Positions 7,812 to 14,861 of a stretch of DNA of 22,647 bases are shown here, piece by piece (position 1 is the stretch's first letter; the number at the start of each line of letters is the position of its first letter). A program made the translations under genes and the position numbers. Where the stretch lies: assembly GCA_021163805.1 (NCBI GenBank), contig JAGGTL010000057.1, forward strand, positions 1 through 22,647, in the 5' to 3' direction. A model generated the notes under the pieces. It worked only from the letters and a program-made list of their open reading frames with translations. It did not search any database and was not told the origin of the DNA. Origin of the DNA: Candidatus Aenigmatarchaeota archaeon. GTDB taxonomy: Archaea > Aenigmatarchaeota > Aenigmatarchaeia > QMZS01.

Positions 7812-7835
7812 ATAAATTAACTAACTTTTTAAATT

Positions 7836-8483
7836 TTATAAAATCAGATTCAACAAAGATTCTCTTTGATTCTCCGCCTTGACAACCGCACTTGCGACAA
7901 GAACTCCTTTTGTTCCCAATTCCCAAGCAGCTTTAACATCTTCTCTATCTGAAATTCCGGCTCCACAGAGAGGAATTATGTCTGGATTTAATTCTTTTAA
8001 AACTTCAACAAATTTTATAATCAATTCCGGTTTCTCACGTGAAATTGATTTTCCGGTACCAATCAGTTCCGGATCTTCAAATGCAATATAATCCGGATTA
8101 AATTTTGAAATTTCGATAACTTCTTTTATATTTGCAGCGCAACAAACCGTCTTTAAATTTAATTGTTTTGCAAGATATATGCAACTCTCTACTTTATCTG
8201 AACCTAATTTTTTTTCGGAATGATTTATTAAAGTTCCTATTGCTCCAGAGTCTTTTATTGATTGAGGTAAAATTGACCCCGTATGAGAACCATAAGAGAT
8301 TGGATCTATATGTTGAGCCAGAGTTGGAATTATTTTTGCAATCTCATTTAAATCGGTAAACTGAGGAGCTGCCCAGATATCTGCTTTCAATCTATCCCTT
8401 ATATCAGAGATTATGTTTGCCAGTTTTATGGCATTTATTCCCGTCCCTTTTTCATATGTCTTGAAGTTTATAATATACAACAT
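7836..8483 (-). CDS. tpiA: Triosephosphate isomerase, archaeal type
   Basis: Interconverts dihydroxyacetone phosphate and glyceraldehyde 3-phosphate; cytosolic TIM barrel. 215 residues, the short archaeal form (bacterial enzymes are about 250). Catalytic residues are visible: N6 and K8 in INFKTY, H88 in LINHSE, and E136 in AFEDPELIGTG, whose last part is the phosphate-gripping loop 6. The late phosphate-binding strands PLCGAGIS and GVLVASAVVKA are intact. The substrate pair connects it to the GAPDH gene further along. It is divergent from radA with 231 bp between. The ATG was chosen because the catalytic strand begins two residues later. Confidence 0.96.
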   Translation of the reverse strand: MLYIINFKTYEKGTGINAIKLANIISDIRDRLKADIWAAPQFTDLNEIAKIIPTLAQHIDPISYGSHTGSILPQSIKDSGAIGTLINHSEKKLGSDKVESCIYLAKQLNLKTVCCAANIKEVIEISKFNPDYIAFEDPELIGTGKSISREKPELIIKFVEVLKELNPDIIPLCGAGISDREDVKAAWELGTKGVLVASAVVKAENQRESLLNLIL

Positions 8484-8685
8484 AAATTTATTAGCATATA
8501 TATTTTATTACAATCAAACAATTGAATATGCCTTCCCGTGCATAATTAAAAAAATATTCCAAATTTCTATTATTTCATCTTCTTCCATTATGAGCAGAGT
8601 TCCAAAGAGAAATGCATTATTCCGGATTATAACGAGCATCAACTTCGATGCGATGCTTTAAAAATTAATGGCAAATTTGGAATTG

Positions 8686-8693
8686 TATAAATA
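8686..8693 (+). promoter_or_regulatory. radA: TATA box for radA
   Basis: The sequence tataaata is centred about 25 nt before the ATG at 8715, the standard archaeal distance from a start site at the first codon. Confidence 0.6.
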
Positions 8694-8714
8694 ATTTATA
8701 ATTTTTATTAGATT

Positions 8715-9650
8715 ATGGAAAAAGAATTAAAAAATCTTCCCGGTGTTGGGGAGAAAACCGCCGAAAAACTAAAAGAAGCTGGTTACGAAGATTTGATGGC
8801 AATTGCTGCCGCTTCTATTGGAGAAATTTGTGATGCAATTGATGTTGGAGAGGGAACGGCAGAGAAAATTATAGAAAGTGCAAGAAATGCCGTTCAGATG
8901 GGTTTTGAAACGGCAGATTCCGTTTATGAAAAGAGAAAGAAAATAGGAAAGATTACAACTGGTTCGAAAAATTTAGATAATCTTCTTGGCGGAGGAGTAG
9001 AAACGGGAGCAATTACAGAAGCTCACGGGGCCTTTGGCTCGAGTAAAAGTCAATTAGCTTTTCAGTTATCCGTCAATGTCCAATTACCAAAAGAAAAGGG
9101 CGGATTGGAAGGAAAAACCATATTTATAGATACCGAAAACACATTTAGACCGGAAAGAGTTGAACAAATGGCCAAAGTATTGGGTTTAGATCCCGCTAAA
9201 ATCATGAAAAATATATTTGTGGCAAGGGCTTATAATTCAGACCATCAGATTCTGCTTGTTGAGAAAGCAAAAGACATAATTAAGGAAAAAAATGTTAAAC
9301 TTCTTGTTGTGGATTCTTTAACCTCCATGTTTAGAAGTGATTATTCTGGAAGAGGAGAATTACAGCCGAGACAACACAAATTAAACAGGCATTTACATGA
9401 CCTGCAGAAATTATCAGAAGTTTATAATCTTGCGGTTTATGTAACAAATCAGGTAATGGCCAATCCCGCTTTAATGTTTGGAGATCCCACTACCCCTATC
9501 GGCGGTCATATTCTTGGACATGCGGCAACTTTTAGATTATATTTAAGAAAAAGCAAAGATCAAAAGAGAATTGCAAAATTAATAGATTCTCCTTGTTTGC
9601 CTGATGCAGAAACAGTTTTCAAGGTAACTGAAGAGGGGATCAGAGACTGA
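8715..9650 (+). CDS. radA: RadA recombinase with a variant Walker A motif
   Basis: Archaeal RecA/Rad51 strand-exchange ATPase for homologous recombination. 311 residues, the usual size. An N-terminal helix-hairpin-helix domain has LPGVGEKTAEKLKEAGY (residues 8-24). A linker follows, then the ATPase core with TTGSKNLDNLLGGGVETG (about residues 81-98). Walker A reads GAFGSSKSQ (residues 105-113); the family normally has GxFGSGKTQ, so the glycine before the catalytic K111 is Ser and the following Thr is Ser. Walker B is LLVVDSLTSMF (D200), and the L2/ATP-cap region GGHILGHAATFRLYLRKS is intact. There is no intein or sign of decay, so it should be functional. Divergent from tpiA and convergent with a membrane-protein gene. 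Confidence 0.96.
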   Translation: MEKELKNLPGVGEKTAEKLKEAGYEDLMAIAAASIGEICDAIDVGEGTAEKIIESARNAVQMGFETADSVYEKRKKIGKITTGSKNLDNLLGGGVETGAITEAHGAFGSSKSQLAFQLSVNVQLPKEKGGLEGKTIFIDTENTFRPERVEQMAKVLGLDPAKIMKNIFVARAYNSDHQILLVEKAKDIIKEKNVKLLVVDSLTSMFRSDYSGRGELQPRQHKLNRHLHDLQKLSEVYNLAVYVTNQVMANPALMFGDPTTPIGGHILGHAATFRLYLRKSKDQKRIAKLIDSPCLPDAETVFKVTEEGIRD

Positions 9651-9763
9651 TTGGTTTGATTTGAGGAATTTTCTCTGTTTTAACAGAATTTAAGAAAAAG
9701 ATATCTCAATTTAGAAATATAAGAAGTTTTTGAGATCGCATCAACCAATTTCTGTAGATACAG

Positions 9764-10255
9764 CTATTTTGCTGATTTGCTATCAAATCCTTTGTTTCCC
9801 ATCGCCGCTCCAGATATCAACAAAATTACAACAAAGGCAATTCCTATTAAAAGTAGGATATCCTGAAAAGAAATAAATGAACTGGAAGGAAAAGTAATTG
9901 AGGGGGAATAAGATATAAAAATTAGAAATAATATGGCAATTGTAATTAGCATTGGCCAACTCTGCTGTAGTTTTTTTTCATTTTCAACAAACAGATTTTT
10001 TAACATCAGAACAACAAAAAGTAAAATGAAAAGAATGCAGAGATAAGGAAGCCAGTTATATAAAATTTTTATATATGGAGGATATAGTAGAGAAAACAAG
10101 GTTATTGCCAAGGCAAGTATCGCATTAACATTTTTTTGATTCTTGAAAACATTTGAAATTGTGAGAACTCCAAAAATCAGGGCAAAGGTGAAAATAAAAG
10201 GGATTAAATAATAAATATAATCAGAAAATATTGAGGTGGAAAATGGGGAAACCAT
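9764..10255 (-). CDS. Small membrane protein of unknown function
   Basis: 163 residues with about five hydrophobic segments (near residues 12-34, 42-60, 66-88, 98-118 and 126-150), no signal-peptide cleavage pattern and no recognised motif. The ends are short and polar; the C terminus carries GNKGFDSKSAK. There are no conserved acidic or histidine residues inside the helices that would suggest transport or catalysis. It lies between radA (convergent, separated by a possible structured RNA) and tRNA-Glu (divergent). An AT-rich region upstream of 10255 is shared with the tRNA promoter. I do not recognise the family. Confidence 0.65.
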   Translation of the reverse strand: MVSPFSTSIFSDYIYYLIPFIFTFALIFGVLTISNVFKNQKNVNAILALAITLFSLLYPPYIKILYNWLPYLCILFILLFVVLMLKNLFVENEKKLQQSWPMLITIAILFLIFISYSPSITFPSSSFISFQDILLLIGIAFVVILLISGAAMGNKGFDSKSAK

Positions 10256-10290
10256 AATTATTGAATAAGAAAAAGTTTAAAGAAACGAGA

Positions 10291-10300
10291 ATATATAAAA
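10291..10300 (+). promoter_or_regulatory. TATA box for tRNA-Glu
   Basis: The sequence atatataaaa is about 30 nt upstream of the first acceptor base at 10326, placing transcription start a few bases ahead of the tRNA. Confidence 0.6.
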
Positions 10301-10325
10301 TTAGATTAATTTTTATTAATTTTAT

Positions 10326-10537
10326 GCCCCTGTAGTCTAGCTGGCTAAACTTTGCATCGGCGCACACTTTTAGTAAATCTGGAAAGTTGCTTCTGCTTCG
10401 CAGAAGTTTTTTCCGTCAACGCTTTCGAACTAAAGCGAACGGAGGGGTGTGGCGAGAAAAGGGTTATGGATACCGGCCTCTCGAGCCGGAGACCTGGGTA
10501 ATTTTTATAAATCCAGAATCAAATCCCAGCAGGGGCA
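10326..10537 (+). tRNA. tRNA-Glu(CTC) with a 119-nt D-loop intron and a 19-nt T-arm intron
   Basis: Acceptor GCCCCTG (10326-10332) pairs with CAGGGGC (10530-10536), discriminator A10537. The anticodon stem is CCGGC (10473-10477)/GCCGG (10485-10489), with loop CTCTCGA and anticodon CTC at 10480-10482, no intron there. The D arm starts GTCT...GGCTAA, then runs into about 119 nt (10349-10467) before GGAT closes the D stem. The inserted piece holds two hairpins: CTTCTGC/GCAGAAG (10390-10406) and TCCGT..CGCTTT/AAAGCG..ACGGA (10412-10443). The T-arm intron is 10500-10518: exon CTGG pairs with intron CCAG, cuts GT^A and AA^T, inner stem ATTT/AAAT. The joined loop is TTCAAAT. Mature length 74 nt. The D-loop intron ends are the least certain because the junction helix GGCT/GGTT rests on G-U pairs. 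Confidence 0.9.
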
Positions 10538-10593
10538 GAGAAATTTATTTAAATTATTTAAAATTATCAAAAAAATAAATTAATATAAATTAT

Positions 10594-10788
10594 GGGCTCG
10601 TGGTCTAGTGGCTAAGATTTGAATAGCAAACGTCGCGTTCACATAAGCCTTCCTGTTGGAATAGTTCAATAGGCCTAAAGCCAAAAAAACTTTGAAAATC
10701 GCGAAGATCGAGAGTTCAATTAAGTAGGCCTTTATTGGATAAAAAATTGGCCAAAATTCGGCTAAATTTGGAAATCTCTCCGAGCCCA
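10594..10788 (+). tRNA. tRNA-Val(CAC) with three introns
   Basis: Acceptor GGGCTCG (10594-10600) pairs with CGAGCCC (10781-10787), discriminator A10788. Anticodon CAC at 10640-10642, stem TCGCG (10633-10637)/CGCGA (10700-10704). Intron 1 is 13 nt at 10617-10629 inside the D stem, with exon GCTA pairing with intron TAGC (cuts AG^A, AA^A); removal gives GTCT/AGAC. Intron 2 is canonical 37/38 at 10644-10698 (55 nt), exon TTCA with intron TGAA, cuts CA^T and AA^T. Intron 3 is at 59/60 in the T loop, about 10721-10774 (54 nt), exon TTCA with intron TGGA, cuts AT^T and AA^T, giving loop TTCAATT. Mature length 73 nt. It follows tRNA-Glu by 56 bp and may be cotranscribed with it. Confidence 0.9.
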
Positions 10789-10938
10789 TTAATCATTATC
10801 TATGTCTATATCGAGGATATTTTTGCAGAATTTACAAAGAAAGGGACCTTCATAACCGTCATAAAAATATCTAATAGGTATTTTATTTGTTCTTCCGCAT
10901 ACACAACAAACCACGGATATTTCCTTTTTTACTTTCAT
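10789..10938 (-). CDS. Tiny zinc-ribbon protein (49 aa)
   Basis: Reading the minus strand from ATG 10938 gives 49 codons and TAA at 10791-10789. The protein begins MKVKKEISVVCCVCGRTNK and later has FLCKFCKN: two CxxC knuckles about 22 residues apart, the spacing of a treble-clef or zinc-ribbon fold. The rest is basic at the start and acidic at the end (DIDIDND). Its function is unknown; proteins of this shape often act in transcription or translation. Its stop codon touches the 3' end of tRNA-Val with no gap, and its start lies 6 bp from the divergent CDP-archaeol synthase start. A TATA-like attataatta lies 15-27 nt upstream, within that neighbour. The cysteine pattern makes a chance frame unlikely. 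Confidence 0.65.
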   Translation of the reverse strand: MKVKKEISVVCCVCGRTNKIPIRYFYDGYEGPFLCKFCKNILDIDIDND

Positions 10939-10944
10939 ATAATT

Positions 10945-11466
10945 ATGTTAGATATTATAATTAATAGTTTCTGGTTAATTATTCCTGCCTATTGCGCCAA
11001 CTTTTTTCCAGTTTTATTAAGGGGAAGGCATCCGATTGATTTTGAAAAAAAATTTATTGACGGGTTCAGATTATTTGGAGATGGAAAAACAATAGAAGGT
11101 TTTTTTGGAGGAATTTTTTTTGGAACAGTGATAGGATTATTGCTTATTTATTCGCAACCGCTCATACAGAATATATATCCTTTGCAATTTCAACACGATA
11201 TTCTAAGTGTTTTTTTGCTCACAACGGGAGCAGTAACTGGAGACATGATTGGCTCTTTTATCAAGCGTAGATTTGGAATCAAGAGAGGGGATTCCGCTCC
11301 TCTGCTGGACCAGCTTGATTTTTTGATATTTTCTTTAATTATGCTTTCTATAATCTGTACTTTGAATATTTACTGGGTAATATTTCTCGCAATTGTCACG
11401 CCTCTGATTCATTATTCTTCCAATATCTGCGCTTTTCTACTGAAATTAAAGAAGGAACCCTATTAA
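10945..11466 (+). CDS. carS: CDP-archaeol synthase (CDP-2,3-bis-(O-geranylgeranyl)-sn-glycerol synthase)
   Basis: Transfers a cytidyl group from CTP to digeranylgeranylglyceryl phosphate, giving CDP-archaeol, the precursor of archaeal polar lipids; integral membrane enzyme. 173 residues, about five membrane helices, close to the usual 165-180. Family signatures are IIPAYCANFFPVLLRG near the start, FGDGKTIEGFFGG (about residues 45-57) and IKRGDSAPLLDQLDF (about 110-124), the last being the most diagnostic. The reading frame extends further upstream through the zinc-ribbon gene on the other strand, but homologues start at MLDIIINSFW, so ATG 10945 is preferred. The TATA box is weak (gatattt around 10916-10922). 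It acts one step after the UbiA enzyme encoded 2 kb away. Confidence 0.94.
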   Translation: MLDIIINSFWLIIPAYCANFFPVLLRGRHPIDFEKKFIDGFRLFGDGKTIEGFFGGIFFGTVIGLLLIYSQPLIQNIYPLQFQHDILSVFLLTTGAVTGDMIGSFIKRRFGIKRGDSAPLLDQLDFLIFSLIMLSIICTLNIYWVIFLAIVTPLIHYSSNICAFLLKLKKEPY

Positions 11467-11475
11467 TTATTTATA

Positions 11476-13509
11476 TTAATTATTATTTTTTTCTTTCACC
11501 CACTTTTCCTTTCTTTTGCAATTTGGGTCAAGGCACATATTGAAAGACCTCCTGCCTTTTCTTATTATTTTTAAAATGGGTGTTCCACAAAATTCGCATA
11601 TCTTTCCCGTTTTTTCAATTTTGCAATTCTTTGGAAGAGGATAAGCATTTTTGCATTTGGGATAATTGGAACATCCCACAAATCTTGAACCATTGTGCAT
11701 CTGAATAAACTTCAGATTTCCTCCGCACTTGCATTTTCCAAGAGTGTTCTGCTCTTCTCTCGTTTCTTCAATCAATTTTAAAAGAGAATTTCCAATTTCT
11801 TTCTCTTTCTTTTTGAGTTCTTCAAATGTTTTCTTAAGCAGATTCTTGGCCTCGATTAAAACTTCTTCTCTCTTTTTTTTATTTTGCTCAACGAGTTCCA
11901 TTTCGTGCTCAAATTTTGCCGTTAATTTTTCCGACAAAAATTCCGGAGCGTATTTTTTTAGAGTTTCCACCACACCTCTTCCCAAATTTGTAATTTTTAT
12001 CTGCTGTCCTTCGCAATAATTTCTGTCATACAAAGTTTGAATAATTATTGCTCTGGTGCTTTTTGTTCCCAAATTTCTTTTCTCAAGTTCTCTCACAAGA
12101 CTTGCCTGAGTATATCTCTTTGGAGGCTGGGTTTCTTTATCCAGCAAATTAAGTTCGTCTACAATCAAAATTTCGCCTTTCTTTATGTCTGGAAGCTCAA
12201 CCTCTCCAAGTCTGGCAAAGGGATAATATTTAAGCCAATTTTTCTTTATGGTCTTTACACCAATACAATGGAATTTATAATTTTCGATATTTGCAAAAAT
12301 TTTTACCGACAATCTCTCTGCCGGTTCGCCAAAAACGGAAAAAAATCTGTGAACAATCAAAGAATAAAGTTTCTCCTCGTCTTCCTTTAGTTTTTCTGAT
12401 CTTTCTCCAGTTGGATGTATTGCCGGATGTGCTGGATCTGTCTTTTTACCCTCATTTGGTTTTAATTCCTTATTCAGCAATTCTCTTCCAATTTCAAATT
12501 TCTCAACCAATTTCTCAATGATTTTTTTATAATTTATTGATTTTGGTAATTTCTGAGAACTCGTCCTTGGATAAGAAATCAAACCCCCTATATATAATCT
12601 CTGAGCTATTGCCTGAGTTCTTGCCGGAGTAAACCCAAAGATTTTATAGGCTTCCAGTTGTAAACCGGTTAAATTGAATGGAACTGGTGGTTTGAGAATT
12701 CTTTTATTTTTTTCTATCCTCGTTATAACGGCATTTTTGTTTTCACACCTCTTATATATTTGTTCCGCTTCTTCTTTTTTCCAGATTTTATCCAATTCGT
12801 AATTGAAAGTCAGAGGTTCTAGAAAATTATGTTCTTCCGACTTTGAAGTTAAAAAATTTAATTGCCAATAGGGAACTGGAACGAATCTTTCTATTTCTTT
12901 TTCTCTCTCCGCCAAAATTGCCAAAGTTGGTCCCTGAACTCTTCCCGCTGAAAGAAGATAGTATCTGCCCGAAGCTATTTTTATAGAATTTGTCAATGCT
13001 TTGGTTATATTAACTCCATAAAAAAAATCAAGATAATGTCTGGTTAAACCAGATTCCGCAAGCCCGTAATTATAACCTTTTTTTCTTTTTAAAAACGCTT
13101 TTTTAAGTTCTTCTCTGGTCAAAGTGGAAAATTCCATTCTCGATACTTTTGCCTCTTTGCAAAGGAAACGCCAGATATTGTATCCAATAACTTCTCCCTC
13201 AATATCCAAATCTGTCGCAATTGTTACTTCTTCGGAAAACTTCCCCAAATAAGATAACAACTGATAGAAGTTTTTTGTAAATTTGTTTTTTTTGAAACTT
13301 GGTTGCCATTCCAAATCAAAATTGGGATATTTTTTTCTCGTTTTATCTTTTAAAGTAAACAAATGACCGGCGGCTGGTGCAACAACAAGTCCGTCTTTGG
13401 ATTCATAATAATTGACAGAATATTTTTTCTTTGTTTTAAATTCATCTAGAATAGATTCCGCAATTTTTTTTGCTGCCATTGGTTTTTCTGCGAGGACTAA
13501 ATGAACCAT
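11476..13509 (-). CDS. topA: DNA topoisomerase I, type IA
   Basis: Relaxes negatively supercoiled DNA by single-strand passage; cytosolic. 677 residues. The TOPRIM domain has E8 in VLAEKP and the DxDxEG triad at DLDIEGE (D100, D102, E104). The active-site tyrosine is Y313 in LISYPRTSS. The central gate domain includes GLTRHYLDFFYGVNITKAL and SAGRVQGPTLAIL. The C terminus carries at least one four-cysteine zinc ribbon (CKCGG...CSNYPKC, about residues 613-638) and a second cysteine group (CEFCG...CLDPNC). There is no helicase domain, so it is not reverse gyrase. It lies 88 bp downstream of the UbiA gene on the same strand with its own AT-rich leader. Confidence 0.96.
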   Translation of the reverse strand: MVHLVLAEKPMAAKKIAESILDEFKTKKKYSVNYYESKDGLVVAPAAGHLFTLKDKTRKKYPNFDLEWQPSFKKNKFTKNFYQLLSYLGKFSEEVTIATDLDIEGEVIGYNIWRFLCKEAKVSRMEFSTLTREELKKAFLKRKKGYNYGLAESGLTRHYLDFFYGVNITKALTNSIKIASGRYYLLSAGRVQGPTLAILAEREKEIERFVPVPYWQLNFLTSKSEEHNFLEPLTFNYELDKIWKKEEAEQIYKRCENKNAVITRIEKNKRILKPPVPFNLTGLQLEAYKIFGFTPARTQAIAQRLYIGGLISYPRTSSQKLPKSINYKKIIEKLVEKFEIGRELLNKELKPNEGKKTDPAHPAIHPTGERSEKLKEDEEKLYSLIVHRFFSVFGEPAERLSVKIFANIENYKFHCIGVKTIKKNWLKYYPFARLGEVELPDIKKGEILIVDELNLLDKETQPPKRYTQASLVRELEKRNLGTKSTRAIIIQTLYDRNYCEGQQIKITNLGRGVVETLKKYAPEFLSEKLTAKFEHEMELVEQNKKKREEVLIEAKNLLKKTFEELKKKEKEIGNSLLKLIEETREEQNTLGKCKCGGNLKFIQMHNGSRFVGCSNYPKCKNAYPLPKNCKIEKTGKICEFCGTPILKIIRKGRRSFNMCLDPNCKRKEKWVKEKNNN

Positions 13510-13597
13510 ATAGTTAACTTAAAATAAATAAACTTATAAAGAAGAAAGTTCTTTAATCTGGAACATTGAAAATATCATGTTCGAAATTTCAATAATT

Positions 13598-14395
13598 TCA
13601 AATAATTGCAATCAAAAAAGAAAAAACAATTAGAAACATAACAATCTTAATTAATTTTTGGGCAATTTTTACATCCTTGATCGTTAAAATATACAAACAG
13701 AGCAAGAAACAAATACCAGCGAAAATCAGATAAATTAATTTTTTAAAGGGAAAAAATAAAAAAATTGAGCCAATAAAAATCATAATTTTTCCAAAAATTG
13801 TTGCCTTCTTTTTTCCAACAACAATTGGCAAAGTTCTTGCCTTTTCAATTTTATCTCCCCTCACATCTTCAACATCTTTCAGAATCTCTCTTCCATAATT
13901 TCCAAAAAAAGCAATTATTGCCAAAATCGTTGCCTTGGAATTTAATAATCCGAAAAAATCACCGAGAATTAAAATGGGTGCCAAAAAAACAGAGCATGCA
14001 AGCCAGCTATCGACCAGATTTCCGAACATCGTTTTTTTAAATTTAAAGGAATATAAAAAAATTAAAATGGAGTTGAACAGAGTAAAAATAAAGAAATTCA
14101 AAGAAATAAATAAAGAAATTATCAATCCAATTGAAGATAAAACAAAGTAAAAAATGAAGGTTCTTTTTCTTGATATTCTGCCGGATGGCAATGGCCTGTC
14201 GGGTCTGTTTATTTTATCTATTTCAAAATCAAAAAAATCATTAATAACATTTCCAGAAGCGGAAATTAAAAAAACCGCCAAAATCGGCAAAATCCAGAAA
14301 TTAACCGGAAGTTTTGCAAGAAATAAACCAACAATCAGACCAAAGACAGATAACAAACAAATATTGGGCCTTATTAGTTTTATATAAGAAATCAT
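13598..14395 (-). CDS. Digeranylgeranylglyceryl phosphate synthase (UbiA prenyltransferase family)
   Basis: Adds the second geranylgeranyl chain to geranylgeranylglyceryl phosphate in archaeal membrane lipid synthesis; integral membrane. 265 residues, eight to nine predicted helices. The first aspartate motif is GNVINDFFDFEIDKINRPDRP (read in pieces; N52, D53, D56, D60), followed by PLPSGRIS. The second is DVEDVRGDKIEKARTLP, about residues 175-191. Both match the archaeal DGGGP-synthase branch of UbiA rather than heme or quinone enzymes, although a related UbiA substrate is possible. The product feeds the CarS enzyme in this window. It starts 10 nt after the L7Ae stop, so the two form an operon. 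Confidence 0.92.
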   Translation of the reverse strand: MISYIKLIRPNICLLSVFGLIVGLFLAKLPVNFWILPILAVFLISASGNVINDFFDFEIDKINRPDRPLPSGRISRKRTFIFYFVLSSIGLIISLFISLNFFIFTLFNSILIFLYSFKFKKTMFGNLVDSWLACSVFLAPILILGDFFGLLNSKATILAIIAFFGNYGREILKDVEDVRGDKIEKARTLPIVVGKKKATIFGKIMIFIGSIFLFFPFKKLIYLIFAGICFLLCLYILTIKDVKIAQKLIKIVMFLIVFSFLIAII

Positions 14396-14405
14396 AAATA
14401 ATTAT

Positions 14406-14738
14406 CTACTCTTTCTTAAATTTTGCAATTATTTCCTTTTCTTCCTCTCCTATATTTCCAAAATCAGTAATTGCCACAGAAGAACAACTTACAGGCAACT
14501 TTGCTGATTTTCCGAGTTCTGTTTTTGATGGAACTTCAACCAAAGGAATTTCCTTCTCTTTACACAAAATTGGAATATGCATCAATATTTCTTTTGGATC
14601 TACATCTTGAGCGATCACCACCAGTTTTGCATTTCCTTTTTCAATCTGTTTTGTAACTTCATTTACGCCTTTGACTATTTTTCCTTTCTCTGCAATTTTT
14701 TCTATAAGTCCATACAAAGTTTTGAGGTCTTCTACCAT
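14406..14738 (-). CDS. rpl7ae: Ribosomal protein eL8/L7Ae, kink-turn binding
   Basis: Binds kink-turns in 23S rRNA, box C/D and H/ACA guide RNAs and, in many archaea, RNase P RNA. 110 residues, slightly shorter than usual (about 120). Conserved parts are GKIVKGVNEVTKQIEKGNAK (about residues 19-38), with the RNA-contacting GxNxxxK run, LVVIAQDVDPKE, HIPILCKEKEIPLVEVPSK and the C-terminal LGKSAKLPVSCSSVAI. It heads a minus-strand operon with the UbiA enzyme. In many archaea S28e and L24e follow it; here they do not. Confidence 0.96.
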   Translation of the reverse strand: MVEDLKTLYGLIEKIAEKGKIVKGVNEVTKQIEKGNAKLVVIAQDVDPKEILMHIPILCKEKEIPLVEVPSKTELGKSAKLPVSCSSVAITDFGNIGEEEKEIIAKFKKE

Positions 14739-14861
14739 AATTTAAAATTAAAATAATTTAAACATTAATATTTCAAATTATCGATTAATAAATTCATAAT
14801 TTCCGAAAAAGAGAAATTGTATTTAAAGATTAAAAACAGATTAATATATGGTGTTTTTATA

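Noticed and set aside
8590..8661. A 23-codon frame (MSRVPKRNALFRIITS...) ahead of radA
   Set aside because: No TATA box at the usual distance and no recognisable family. The stretch also holds an AGCATC/GATGCT inverted repeat that explains the pattern without a gene.
10387..10578. A 63-codon open frame over the tRNA-Glu gene
   Set aside because: It lies almost wholly in the D-loop intron and tRNA exons, and ends in AT-rich spacer. Its composition follows the RNA stems. It resembles no homing endonuclease.
10326..10788. Split (trans-spliced) or permuted tRNA halves
   Set aside because: Each tRNA has its 5' and 3' parts in normal order within one transcript, so ordinary introns suffice.
10735..10944. 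A 70-residue N-terminal extension of CDP-archaeol synthase
   Set aside because: It would start inside tRNA-Val and overlap the zinc-ribbon gene. The family starts at the ATG at 10945.
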